This document shows, piece after piece, positions 37,009 through 47,032 of a DNA stretch of 64,000 nucleotides. A model generated the notes under the pieces. The model saw nothing but the letters and a program-made list of their open reading frames with translations, was not told the origin of the DNA and did not search any database. The position numbers were made by a program, and so were the translations under genes. The first letter of the stretch is position 1; the number at the start of each line of letters is the position of its first letter. This DNA is from Saccharomycopsis phalli (taxonomy: Eukaryota; Ascomycota; Saccharomycetes; Ascoideales; Saccharomycopsidaceae), in assembly GCA_020342235.1 (NCBI GenBank), contig CP073213.1, forward strand, positions 1,156,501-1,220,500. Direction: 5' to 3'.

Positions 37009-37402
37009 TGGAATATATTTGCATGGGTGTGTAGTAGCATGGGTGAGGTACAAGGTGGGTGTAGAAATCGAGGACGTGAAGAATAAGCTAGGACGTGAAG
37101 AATAATTCAGGACGGTAGTTTGGTATGGCATTGGTGGTTATTAATTATGGAGATTATTAATTATGGAGACCATTAATTATGGAGATTATTAACGTACTTA
37201 TTATGTGCTTATAGTTAATGTACCTATTATTGGTGTAATGTGGTGGGTGATGATTGCATGGCTCTGGCAAATCGACTCGAGCCTGTGCCTTACTGCATGT
37301 GCATGTCATTTATGACCAGGGTATGCACTATAGACGGTGCCAGCTTTTTTATTTAATAAATATCTGGTAATCGCCAGCCGATTAAGTTTATTTTACAATA
37401 GC
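37009..37402. repeat. Intergenic with short tandem repeats
   Basis: Three to four copies of ATTAATTATGGAGATT lie at about 37137-37195. The rest is the promoter of the HSP42-like gene; no heat-shock element could be called with confidence. Confidence 0.55.
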
Positions 37403-39118
37403 ATGTACGGCAACAAATCTAGGAAAAGTTGGAACGGTACTCCTGGTGCTTTTATGATGGGAGGGGGACATTCTGCACCTGGGATGACCCCCAGAATGGC
37501 TTCAGGAATGGCTTCAGGAATTCCTTCGGGAATGGCTTCAGGAATGCCTGGTATGGGGATTCCTGGAGCAACAGGGATGCCCGGGTCAATGGGAGGAGTT
37601 CCTGGAGCAACAGGAATGCCTGGGTCAATGGGAGGAATGGGAGGAGTTCCTGGGGGCATGGGTACTAGAATGGGTACTGGAATGAATAATGGAATGGGAA
37701 ATGGAATGGGTACTGGTATTAATAATGGTATGGGAAATGGAATGGGTACTGGTATGGGTGGAATTCCTGGAGGTATGGGTACTGGTATGGGTACTGGTAT
37801 AAATAATGGCATGGGTGGAATTCCTGGAGGCATGGCAAATGGTATGAGAGGCATGCCAGGCTCCATGGGCGGATTGGGAAGCGGAATGCCAGGCTACTCA
37901 AACTATTTAGGCGACGACGTAAACGCATATAGCAATGCTCCAAGAACACTGACCAGGGAAGGTCACCATGCAGCTGCAAACGCGAAATTTCAGGACCAGC
38001 AGGAAGAGTTTCAAGACCAGCAAAAAAAGTTCCAGGACCAGCAAAACAAGTTCCAGGAAGACTTGCAGGATGAAATCCGGGAGAAAGGAAAGCATGAAAA
38101 GGATACCCAGAAGCTCCGGGAGGACACGCGTGATTTTGAGGAGCAGAAACGTCGATTCCAAGAACACCAGAACCAGGAGTATCAAAACCAGCAACGACAA
38201 TGGCAGGATTTGCGACGGCAGCAAGAGCAATACATGAAGTTCTTGCAATCCCAGAGCCAAGGGACTCTGGGTAGCAACCCGCAAGCTTCGCAGCAACCAG
38301 AAAAGACAGAAGATCCGTTTTTTCAAGAGGTGTTCAAGCACCAGATGCTGGCTTTTGTTCAGTCTCTTCCTGAGGAGCTCCGGTTCTTGTTTGTTAGCAT
38401 GAATTCGCAATCACAGTACCGAATGTACTTGTTCATGACCGGCCAGACACGACAGGCACCTCCTGGATTGCCTGAATTGATGCGGATCCTTCAAAAAGCC
38501 AAGCTAGATGAGGATGAAAGCGACTATGATTCAGATAGCTTGCTTCTCAGCGATGAAGAGCTCGATGAGGAAATCGACCATATTCTCAGTCGCAGATCGT
38601 CGCTATCCAGTATAAACTCAAAGCAGCAGGAGGCTGACAACCTTGATTACGTGCTCAACCGATACGATCCAAAGAAGCTCAAGAAACAGTTTCTCAAGGA
38701 GCGGTCCATCAGACGGGATCAGTACCTCTATGACGCTACATTGATCGGCAACAAGGACTTGTTGAAGAAAAAAAATATATACGTGTGTCCGCCTATTGAT
38801 ATTCTTGACATGGTCGACGAATATGTCGTGAACCTCGCCATTCCAGGAACGACAAAGAAGGAAATCGAGGTGGTCTTTGACTATGACAGGTACATGTTGA
38901 TTGTCACTGGGGTCATCCCCAACTACAGCGATGAAATTTTCAAAAAGAACTTAAAGGTCAAGGAAAGACCAACTGGGAAGTTTGAGCGACTCATTCCCTT
39001 TCCTGGATCGCCAAGAATCAATGAAAAGGATATCCGCAGCAGCTATATAGACGGAATCCTAACCTTGCGAGTACCCAAATTCAGTGACAATTTGAATCAA
39101 ATAGTTGTCCCAGTATGA
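37403..39118 (+). CDS. HSP42: Small heat-shock protein of the HSP42 type
   Basis: The product is 571 aa from the ATG at 37403 (MYGNKSRKSW). Residues 15-165 are almost entirely Gly, Met, Asn, Pro and Ile in tandem units such as GMGTGINNGMGNGMGTG. Residues 195-290 are a Gln-rich coiled coil with repeats of FQDQQ-KF. An acidic Ser-rich segment follows (DEDESDYDSDSLLLSDEELDEEI). The C-terminal 110 residues are an alpha-crystallin domain (VDEYVVNLAIPGTTKKEIEV, IDGILTLRVPKF) with a terminal IVV motif. Long disordered N-termini are known for yeast Hsp42, which collects misfolded proteins in cytosolic assemblies. The Gly-Met repeats are unusual and may drive condensation. Confidence 0.8.
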   Translation: MYGNKSRKSWNGTPGAFMMGGGHSAPGMTPRMASGMASGIPSGMASGMPGMGIPGATGMPGSMGGVPGATGMPGSMGGMGGVPGGMGTRMGTGMNNGMGNGMGTGINNGMGNGMGTGMGGIPGGMGTGMGTGINNGMGGIPGGMANGMRGMPGSMGGLGSGMPGYSNYLGDDVNAYSNAPRTLTREGHHAAANAKFQDQQEEFQDQQKKFQDQQNKFQEDLQDEIREKGKHEKDTQKLREDTRDFEEQKRRFQEHQNQEYQNQQRQWQDLRRQQEQYMKFLQSQSQGTLGSNPQASQQPEKTEDPFFQEVFKHQMLAFVQSLPEELRFLFVSMNSQSQYRMYLFMTGQTRQAPPGLPELMRILQKAKLDEDESDYDSDSLLLSDEELDEEIDHILSRRSSLSSINSKQQEADNLDYVLNRYDPKKLKKQFLKERSIRRDQYLYDATLIGNKDLLKKKNIYVCPPIDILDMVDEYVVNLAIPGTTKKEIEVVFDYDRYMLIVTGVIPNYSDEIFKKNLKVKERPTGKFERLIPFPGSPRINEKDIRSSYIDGILTLRVPKFSDNLNQIVVPV

Positions 39119-39596
39119 CCTCCGCAACTCTGGTCTTAATACTGCTTCACAGGTCTACATTGGACTCTCAACAAGTATTACAGTCTAGTTTTGCATGCAG
39201 CCAGTCTAACTTAAGCGGAGAAGCTTAATAATATCCTAATCGACTTCTGATCTATTGAAAAACTTTAATATCGTTGGCTATCCGTCATTTCCAAATGCAT
39301 TTTTCTTTTTGATAGTATTTCTATACCTCTAAATAGCTACCTACCATTTCTCATGTTAATGAAAATTTCGTGATTTTATCCTACTTCTCTATATCGTGTT
39401 TTGAAGGCATAAATAAAAGGTTCCCCTAAAAGTATTAGCAACAGATAGTGGGGCAGTGCATGTTAAATTGTAAAAGCCTCCTTCGGCTTCCGCTGAAAAT
39501 TACATTGCAGCAGAACCAGATTTTGCTTTCGCAACGTCCAACGCATGGAAACGCATTATGCACCACCACCAAGGTCGGTGGAGTGGCAAAAATACA
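39119..39596. other. Intergenic, nothing recognised
   Basis: AT-rich 3' flank of the HSP42-like gene and downstream flank of tRNA-Thr. No repeat array or RNA gene was seen. Confidence 0.45.
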
Positions 39597-39668
39597 TGCC
39601 TACTACCGGGTTTGAACCGGTGATCCCCGCATTACGAGTGCGGTGCCTTACCACTTGGCCAAGGAGGC
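39597..39668 (-). tRNA. tRNA-Thr (anticodon CGU)
   Basis: The 72 nt minus-strand sequence folds as a cloverleaf. The acceptor stem is GCCTCCT with AGTAGGC (one mismatch) and discriminator A. The D arm is GGCCAAGTGGTAAGGC. The anticodon stem CCGCA/TGCGG closes the loop CTCGTAA with anticodon CGT. The T arm is ACCGG-TTCAAAC-CCGGT. No intron is present. Confidence 0.93.
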
Positions 39669-40953
39669 TTGTTGTTCTCAATGTAATAGTCAATATCCCA
39701 AATCGTCAGGATATTCAGTATTACCTATAACGAATTTAGTCCGGGCTAATCGTTATAACACTTATAATCCTTATCCAACAGCCCAAGGCCTGCTGACTAC
39801 AATGTATAAGTTGTAAGATGAGCTCAGAATACCAGTGCCGTTCATGTTGTTCTCTTTTCTATTTATCATTCTCTTAAGTAGGGTAAACCTAACCTTATCG
39901 TCCAAGTGAGATCATCATGTCTCCTTAACCATTCATCCATTACCAGATCATTAACACGTGCCATGTTCACATGACCACGTTGTCACGTGAAAGGTCCACC
40001 TGACCTTATATCGTTACATTACCTCAACAAAAGTACTATTCCGAGGGGATAGAAGGAGCTTACAATAATGTTTGTTATAATAAGCTAAGATGGAATTTCT
40101 CCCAAAGTTAGTTAGCTTCATAGCAGGTTTCCCAGCTATTTATATTATTCTATATGGTGGCGGTGTGCCATTGACTTACGTCTGGAAAGGCGTCAGAATC
40201 CCTTTTTGGGACGGACTAGACCTTCTTTATCCTTAATAGGAAAGAGTATACCTGTCTCTTGATGTACGTGACCTAAAGACGTACCCTCACAAGGATTATA
40301 CCTTGTTCACCGGAGCGTCCCGGTCCTCTTCCTGTTGTTCATTGCATGTTGTATGCATTCACGTGCCATTCACGTGTACCTTCTATACTCCAGAGGAGAG
40401 GTACCGAGGATTGCCCGTTACACTCAAAAAATTTCGTAGAATATTAGACGTATAAGACAAAATTGTTGATTATTGCAATGCGTAATTTTGTATGCTACAA
40501 TCCCAGAAACTGGTAAATGAATTGATGATTATTTAGATCTATAGATATTCTACACCCCTAGAAGAGATTCATAATTCTCAGCCTATCACAAAGGACGACA
40601 CTGCTATTTATGCTTCTCACAAGAAAACCTTGCATCCAGCGATAAAAAACTTCTAGCTAGTGTTCGAAGTAGTTTGGTGATATGGGTATCTGAGAACTAA
40701 TGTGCTTTCTCCTAGATTGCAAGTGATTTGTGGCACTCCCAGTTCAGGGCATTGGCACGGTATCATGCTGTAAAAGAGGAGTGTTTTATCTGTTCACAGA
40801 AGCGTAGAATTGTAACAATTATTCAACTTCCATCATGTTTTCAAAGATGCGACCTACTTTCTTGGGGAGCTCAGAGTTTTATTATACAATTCTTGCAGTT
40901 GAATCAACTAATTTCTACATTGCAAATTACAAAATTTAGTTCATTTTCAATTA
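39669..40953. other. Upstream flank of tRNA-Thr, possible retroelement debris
   Basis: This 1.3 kb between tRNA-Thr and STE6 holds several CACGTG boxes (for example near 39956, 39986 and 40369) and segments with LTR-like ends (TATAACA near 39756; TGTTATAA near 40073). No bounded element with flanking repeats could be shown. No gene was recognised. Confidence 0.4.
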
Positions 40954-43900
40954 TTAGCAATTAGAATTTTCAGAGATTACCTTCCCATCTTTCAATTCAA
41001 TAATCTTGTTGGCTATCTCCATCATTTCTGGCGAGTGTGTAATGAGTATAGTTGTGACATCACTAGTTGCTCCAACGAGATTGTTTTGAATAAAATTACA
41101 GACCTTTTTGGAGTTCATTGGGTCTAAAGCAGAAGTGCACTCATCCATAATTAATATCTTTGGGTTCCTGAGAATGGCCCTAACTATCGAAAGTCGCTGG
41201 GCCTCCCCACCAGAAACCAAACTGGTCAGTCCACCAATGATTGTATTTATTCCATGAGGAAGCAGGTCAATAAAGTCGTTCAACTCAAGTAATTCTAGGG
41301 TCTTACTGATTTTTTCCCCACTATATTGCGTCAACCCATAAGTTAAGTTCGCTAGAACCGATCCATTAAAGAACACTGGCTTCTGCAGAACCACAGCAAT
41401 GTTTTTGTAAAAACTGTCTTGCTCAAAATCTTTGACGTCAACGTTTCCTATAGTAATTGATCCCCAGGATGTGTCGTACAATCTGGAAATCAAATTTCCA
41501 ACAGTTGACTTTCCAGAACCAGACTTTCCCACCATGGCGACACAATCTCCCTGGTCGATTTTGAAATTGACGTTTTTGAGGACTTTGCACGCATTTTCAT
41601 TATAGGAAAAGGTAACATTGTGGAAGTGAATGTGTCCATTTACAAATGTGACTTGTTTCTCATGAACTGGCTTAAACTCCAAGTTCATGAGCTTGAGTAT
41701 TCTGTCTGCGGCTACTCGTCCACGGCCAATGAGAGGCATTTGCGCAACAAGATACAGAACCGAGACAATTGTAAATATGAGCAAACCGTACACTTGAAAT
41801 AACTGGTTGCTGGAATATTCTAGCTTACCTACTAGAGCCAAGCCATAAAATAAAAGCACAGACTGGGCAGTGAAGCTCAAAAGCACACTACTGGCAATAG
41901 CAGCAGAGCTTATTATGGCGCGACGGCACCCCACTGATAAAACCTTGGCTAGTTTCATGTGGAATCTGTCATAGACAAAGAGAGTAGCATCCACGGCTCG
42001 TATGGTTTTCACTCCAGAGACAAAGTCATGAACATTGTTTTCCAATTCTGCCACTGCGTGTTTGTAAATCACCTCCTGGCGCTGTAGGATGCCCGAGAAG
42101 CTTAGTACCAATGCACCAAAGAAAGCTGCTACACCCAATCCGACAAGGCATAGTTTCCATCCTATAATCATGGCCCAAATGACGGAAAGAAGAGTGGTGA
42201 CAAGAATCGATGATGCGGTAGCGATGACGCCAAGAACAAAACCTCTAATATCTCGAACATCATTGACGGTACTGGCAACGATTTCTGCGTACTTTCCACT
42301 ATTATCGTCAAACCAGGAGGTTTCCTGATCGATTAGTTTCGCAAATACCGATTTTCGAAGGTACAGAATCCAGGTTTCACAAGCAGCGTTGATCGCATAG
42401 GTCTTTAACATGTTACTAGTACCTTCAATGAAGATGATCAACATGACCACCAAGGACCACTTGACGCTGTACGATGGCGCGACATTGTTTTGCGGTACAA
42501 TCCCATTGACGACCTTGGCTAGGAAGTATGAAAAGAGAGGCATGGAGACCCCGTTGATGATTGCAGAAACGACTCCCAAAATAAAAGGCCAGATATTGAT
42601 ATGCTTGACCATCAAACGAAGAAGCGTGAAGACACCGGTCATGGAGGAAGTCTCGGTTTCGGTGACTGTGAATCGCCATTGGTTGGTAGCCGTGTCTTGA
42701 GAGTCCAGGCTCTCGTTTTGGCTACTAAACTCCAGAGAGTCGAACGTCGACACCTTTCCCTGATTCAAAAACACCACGTTGGAGTCCTTGTCAATGTCAT
42801 TATAGTCATGAGTAATGAATATAGTCGTTCTGCCTTTCCTGTGCTTCTTGACACGACTCAATATCTTGCTACGAGTGGCCTTGTCCAAGGCCGAAAAGGC
42901 TTCATCCAAGATAAGAATCGGAGCATCACACAACAAGACTCGTGCCAATGCGATTCTCTGCTGCTGGCCGCCACTCACAGACAGTCCTTGACCACCGACC
43001 ATTGTATCCAAGCCATGAGGCAACTTTCCGACAAATTCAGCCACGCCACTGATCTGGACAACCTCGTGCAAATCAAGGTCTCTGCCTAGGAGAATATTGT
43101 TGCGCACGGTGTCATGGAACAAGATGCTCGTCTGTTGGACCAAGGTGATGTTCTTGGCGAGGGTGTCATCACTGATTTGCAGTAACGAGGTGCCGTTGAC
43201 GGAGATATGGCCAGAATAGTGGTAGAACTTCATAATCAAACTGGCAATGGTTGATTTCCCTGAGCCCGACTTGCCTATAACGTAGCTGAACTCTCTGGCT
43301 GGGAATCGCAAGGACACATTGTGCAAGCAGTGCTTTCTGTCCGAGTAGCCAAAAGACACGTTTTTGAAGACAATGTCGCCATCGAGGGGCTTATCCAGAA
43401 GCGAGGACAAGACTTCAATGGGGTTATTGACAAATTCGACTAGCAGATTGCCGGCCACCATGGCCTTGTTCATGTACAAGATGTTGGATGTGAGCGAGGA
43501 GAAGGATTCGCCTATAATCAAGCAGGCAGAGATACACACCATGACCGAGCCGGCCTCAATTTTTCCTGACCGCACAAGATGCGATCCGAACCAGGATGCC
43601 TGGAGGAAAATCATCAACAGGAGGATTCTAAGCAGGCCACTGTGGATGGAGGAGTAGATGTTAGCGTGCATGTACGAGCAGCTTGCCGAGTCGACAGCTT
43701 GGTCAAACTTTTCTTGCTCGATTGCGAGGCCTAGGGAAAGCTTAATGTGCCTGTAGCTGTGCAAGAGCCAGTTGAGGATGTCACTTACCGATGCGGATCT
43801 GATGTTCTCTTGTGCCTGGTATTTCAGCACAATGCTACTCAAGACCACTGAGACAAGGGCAATGATAGGAAACGATGCCATGATCACACATGTGAGGAGC

Positions 43901-44454
43901 GGAGAGAAGTAGAAGGACACGGCGATGCAAGTTAGAATTGTCACCACTTTCAGCACGGCGAATGCAGCTGCCTCGGAAAAACCGCCTCTGAACTCCTCCA
44001 CCGAGCGATTGAACTGGCTCAAGTCGCCGAGGATTTGTTTATTCAGGTCATACCAGGCAAATGGCTTGCCCATGTAGGTGTTGAACACGGCCTCACGTGC
44101 CCTCGAGGCCTGCAACTCTCCATTGTATAGCCAAAAGGCTAGCATGCTCCAGGTGATGAGAAAACTGGCCAAACCAAGGGCCAGAAGCAGAAAACAGGCA
44201 GTTGCCGCGTGCCGGAGGTATTCATTGAACGTAGAGTATTCGTGGAACCGTACCAATGTGGAGAAGACCCTGCCAATGAAAATGCTGGAGACTGCGGGTC
44301 CAAGGCCCGAGATTGTAGCACCTAGCAAGGCACCGGATAAAAGCCAGAGGTTTTTTGCGGAGGCAAAATGGACTGTATTTTTCAAGGCCTTTGGCATTTG
44401 GCATTTGGATGGGTGGGCTGCTCCTGATATAGAGATGGGGCCCCATTGATGCAT
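40954..44454 (-). CDS. STE6: a-factor pheromone exporter, ABC transporter
   Basis: The product is 1166 aa and a full-length ABCB transporter: six membrane segments, ATPase domain 1, six membrane segments, ATPase domain 2. Walker A motifs are GKSGSGKST near residues 393 and 971. Signature motifs are SVSGGQQQR and LVSGGEAQR, and Walker B motifs are ILILDEAFSALD and ILIMDECTSALD. The second ATPase domain (VVLQKPVFFNGSVLANLTYG, then TILITHSPEMM) is closest to yeast Ste6, which exports farnesylated a-factor in MATa cells. The N-terminal 25 residues are weakly supported; an internal Met (MPKALKNT) is a possible alternative start. Both signature regions contain a CTG codon at a variable position. 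Confidence 0.92.
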   Translation of the reverse strand: MHQWGPISISGAAHPSKCQMPKALKNTVHFASAKNLWLLSGALLGATISGLGPAVSSIFIGRVFSTLVRFHEYSTFNEYLRHAATACFLLLALGLASFLITWSMLAFWLYNGELQASRAREAVFNTYMGKPFAWYDLNKQILGDLSQFNRSVEEFRGGFSEAAAFAVLKVVTILTCIAVSFYFSPLLTCVIMASFPIIALVSVVLSSIVLKYQAQENIRSASVSDILNWLLHSYRHIKLSLGLAIEQEKFDQAVDSASCSYMHANIYSSIHSGLLRILLLMIFLQASWFGSHLVRSGKIEAGSVMVCISACLIIGESFSSLTSNILYMNKAMVAGNLLVEFVNNPIEVLSSLLDKPLDGDIVFKNVSFGYSDRKHCLHNVSLRFPAREFSYVIGKSGSGKSTIASLIMKFYHYSGHISVNGTSLLQISDDTLAKNITLVQQTSILFHDTVRNNILLGRDLDLHEVVQISGVAEFVGKLPHGLDTMVGGQGLSVSGGQQQRIALARVLLCDAPILILDEAFSALDKATRSKILSRVKKHRKGRTTIFITHDYNDIDKDSNVVFLNQGKVSTFDSLEFSSQNESLDSQDTATNQWRFTVTETETSSMTGVFTLLRLMVKHINIWPFILGVVSAIINGVSMPLFSYFLAKVVNGIVPQNNVAPSYSVKWSLVVMLIIFIEGTSNMLKTYAINAACETWILYLRKSVFAKLIDQETSWFDDNSGKYAEIVASTVNDVRDIRGFVLGVIATASSILVTTLLSVIWAMIIGWKLCLVGLGVAAFFGALVLSFSGILQRQEVIYKHAVAELENNVHDFVSGVKTIRAVDATLFVYDRFHMKLAKVLSVGCRRAIISSAAIASSVLLSFTAQSVLLFYGLALVGKLEYSSNQLFQVYGLLIFTIVSVLYLVAQMPLIGRGRVAADRILKLMNLEFKPVHEKQVTFVNGHIHFHNVTFSYNENACKVLKNVNFKIDQGDCVAMVGKSGSGKSTVGNLISRLYDTSWGSITIGNVDVKDFEQDSFYKNIAVVLQKPVFFNGSVLANLTYGLTQYSGEKISKTLELLELNDFIDLLPHGINTIIGGLTSLVSGGEAQRLSIVRAILRNPKILIMDECTSALDPMNSKKVCNFIQNNLVGATSDVTTILITHSPEMMEIANKIIELKDGKVISENSNC

Positions 44455-44628
44455 CTCGAACAGGCAATACGATCTTACATTGGTCTGCAGCGTATAATTA
44501 GAGACGTAAAATCATATATATCTGGGATAGCTAAACAGTGGTATTGGATGAATATGCCTGGATGCGAGGCCCAGGGCATGTTTATGGAAGCAAGTCAGTC
44601 TCAGATGAGTTGGTCCATGAGTTGACAA

Positions 44629-44765
44629 TGAATGAATTAGTTCATTGCCTCGACAATGAATACACTACTCCACTGCCTTTGACAATGAATGAATTAGTTC
44701 ATTGCCTCGACAATGAATAAATAAATTCACAGCCCTTGACAATGAATACACTACTCCACCTTAAC
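44629..44765. repeat. Minisatellite overlapping the rhomboid stop codon
   Basis: Blocks of GACAATGAATGAATTAGTTC and GACAATGAATACACTACTCC alternate over the gap between STE6 and the rhomboid gene. The last copies include the rhomboid C-terminal codons and its stop (minus strand GTGGAGTAG), so the array extends into the coding end. Confidence 0.8.
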
Positions 44766-46703
44766 CTTTGACAAATGCACTAATCCATCAACCCTCGACA
44801 GCCTCACGGCCCTAAAGTGATATGCAACCACGGTCATAAACGGAATCAACACCATGGAACTCGAGCCGGTGCCAAGCTGCTGCAACTCGATGGTCCCCAT
44901 GCTGCACCAGTTGTTCACTGGGATGCAACTCAAGTACTTGCACCACGAGCAGTGGCCTCCGCCATTACGGAAGAAGTTCACGCTCAAGAGGTAAAACCAG
45001 AGAATGGCAAGCACAAGACAGACGATGCGGACTGCGATCCAGAAAAAAAACAAGCCTGGTTTGCGGATGGAGAGGTTCGGCAACCACTTTTGGAACTTGT
45101 TGTTGAAGTGGTGGATCTGGCCGCCGGATCGTGCCTCGTCGCCTCCGTCGTAGTCAAACGGCGTGAACGAGTTCAAGCTGTTGCGCGCGGGGATCGCCGA
45201 CTTGTTCAAATCACGAGGATCACGCTGGTACTTGTAGCGTTCCTGGAACACAAAGTTTGGGTCCTTGAGAAGCACCACTGACAACAAGATGCCAATGACA
45301 AACCCGCCAATGTGGGCAAAGTTGTCCAATCCGGGCAAGAGACCCAAGACGAGAGTGATTATGATTTCCGCAAGGAGGAAAAGAAGGTTGCGACGGTAGA
45401 CCCGTGGGTGGATCTGCGAACGGTTGGTGAAGAACAAAAAGTGGATAAAGTTGACGCCAATAATGCCAAAGAGCGCGCCGCTGGCCCCTGTGGAGGAGAC
45501 GCCAGTTTGCGCGAAGTTTGCCCCGAAGATGTTTCCAGAGATGCCCGCAGCCAAGTAAATGAGCAAGAACAAGGGCAGGCCGATCTCGCGCTCCATTTCC
45601 ACGCCGAGCAACAACTGGAGAAGCAAGTTTGAGACAATGTGGATGATTCCCGCGTGCAAGAAGATCGGGGTGACGATGCGGTACCACTGGTCCGGCATGT
45701 AGCCTGTGCTCAGCCTCTTGATGCCCGACAAGCCACACAACGTGTTCAAGTCGCAGCCCAGGCTGAGGGTCGTGGAGTTGGCGCAGGGGAACACGTTGTC
45801 GGTGATGTTGGTGACCCCGGGGATCTGGATCATGCAGGGCACGTACCGTGAGCCCATGTTCACCAGGAGATACAGACTGGGTCCGATCATCGGATTGAAG
45901 TATGGTTGGGTCTGGAACGGCGAGCCGGTCAACACCCCCATTCGGATAAGCTCGGCAACAAACACCACCACCTGGATCACCGTGAAGAAGTAGCACACAA
46001 TCGGGATCTTCTTGCCTCGCCAGACAAAAAGACCAGTGGCCGGCTTCTCGCCTGGATCGGCAATGTACCGCGGACGCAACTCGCCCGGCGCAAACTCGTC
46101 GTTCATCCGGAATCCCGCGTTGCTGGTGCGCGACTCGGTGTTGTAGAATTTGTTGTTGCGGTACGGGTTGAGCAACGACGTTGACGCTGCGCCATCATTC
46201 TCGCCGATCGACGGCGTCGCCGCATATGCAACCGGCTTTATTGGGATGTTGTCGAAGCTGTCGTGATCGGCATAGCCCCGGTTCTGGGTACCAAGGCTGC
46301 TATGCTTCGACTGGCCGGCAAATGGGTCCTCCTTGAATGGATTCGATTTGGTGCTGCCGTCCCGCGAAAGATCAGAGTGCGAGTAGAAATCGTCCCGTCG
46401 CAGAAACTGCCGCTCCGCACCATCGACTTTTCCGGACTCCAACTGCTGGTCAGACTCACCGTCAGTCTCGTAGTCGTAAATGACCCGGTTGTTCAAGCTG
46501 AGGTTTGGGTTCGCCGGCCGGAAATCGCCCGGCTGGAACTCGTCTCTCACCGTGTTATCAATGTGGCGGTTTGGGTCCACAAACTGGAAATCGTCCTCTG
46601 ATCTGACAAAGTCCAGGACAAACGGTTGGTTCCTTGCATACTGCCCGTTCTTTGGTGGAACTGGTGGAAGGTCCTTGGCCTCACTGTATGTATAATATGA
46701 CAT
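44751..46703 (-). CDS. Rhomboid intramembrane serine protease
   Basis: The product is 650 aa. The N-terminal 230 residues are disordered and polar with a Pro motif (DLPPVPPKNGQ) at the start. A first membrane helix (about 245-262) is followed by a Cys-containing luminal loop (CDLNTLCGLSGIKR). The rhomboid core has the HxxxN helix (LHAGIIHIVSNLLLQ), the catalytic Ser in TGASGALFG (near residue 408) and the catalytic His in NFAHIGGF (near residue 464). The architecture matches secretory-pathway rhomboids of fungi, not the mitochondrial Pcp1 type. Two further C-terminal membrane segments frame a Cys-rich loop. Substrates are unknown. Confidence 0.92.
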   Translation of the reverse strand: MSYYTYSEAKDLPPVPPKNGQYARNQPFVLDFVRSEDDFQFVDPNRHIDNTVRDEFQPGDFRPANPNLSLNNRVIYDYETDGESDQQLESGKVDGAERQFLRRDDFYSHSDLSRDGSTKSNPFKEDPFAGQSKHSSLGTQNRGYADHDSFDNIPIKPVAYAATPSIGENDGAASTSLLNPYRNNKFYNTESRTSNAGFRMNDEFAPGELRPRYIADPGEKPATGLFVWRGKKIPIVCYFFTVIQVVVFVAELIRMGVLTGSPFQTQPYFNPMIGPSLYLLVNMGSRYVPCMIQIPGVTNITDNVFPCANSTTLSLGCDLNTLCGLSGIKRLSTGYMPDQWYRIVTPIFLHAGIIHIVSNLLLQLLLGVEMEREIGLPLFLLIYLAAGISGNIFGANFAQTGVSSTGASGALFGIIGVNFIHFLFFTNRSQIHPRVYRRNLLFLLAEIIITLVLGLLPGLDNFAHIGGFVIGILLSVVLLKDPNFVFQERYKYQRDPRDLNKSAIPARNSLNSFTPFDYDGGDEARSGGQIHHFNNKFQKWLPNLSIRKPGLFFFWIAVRIVCLVLAILWFYLLSVNFFRNGGGHCSWCKYLSCIPVNNWCSMGTIELQQLGTGSSSMVLIPFMTVVAYHFRAVRLSRVDGLVHLSKVKVE

Positions 46704-47032
46704 GGAGTAGCTCGTACCCTACTGCTCTATCTGGCCTTTTATCTGTCCAACAACTGGCTGCTGGGGGGGTTTTTTTTTTGCCTCGTCACGGTTCCAAGAA
46801 AAACGCTACGCAACAACTTGTACCATGCTGCTCCATTGGGAAGAAATGATTAGTTGCCCGGGCATTGCTAATGCAGGTCTAAAACATTGCTAATCCCACT
46901 ACAAGATGCTGCTCCTCCAAGTTGCAAGAATATTATTTAACACCAACCCCCTTGGCTTATGTAATCGTTCCCCTGGCTTATGTAATCGCTGACACTAGCA
47001 CCGCATCAATTTTTCTCGTCATCTCATCCACC
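46704..47032. promoter_or_regulatory. Divergent promoter, rhomboid gene and ECM2
   Basis: This 329 bp gap contains a G/T-rich homopolymer patch near 46764-46780 and no other recognised element. Confidence 0.4.

Noticed and set aside
37393-37866. Antisense open frame rich in Pro and Ile under the HSP42-type gene
   Set aside because: It mirrors the Gly-Met repeats of the sense gene; no start context or homology supports it.
40073-40425. Possible LTR retrotransposon end near tRNA-Thr
   Set aside because: TGTTATAA and GTTACA ends can be picked, but they are not inverted repeats of each other, there is no target duplication, and no second copy is seen.
45220-45996. Open frame of 258 codons inside the rhomboid gene
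   Set aside because: Same strand, other frame, low-complexity Arg/His/Pro content; the rhomboid frame carries the catalytic motifs.
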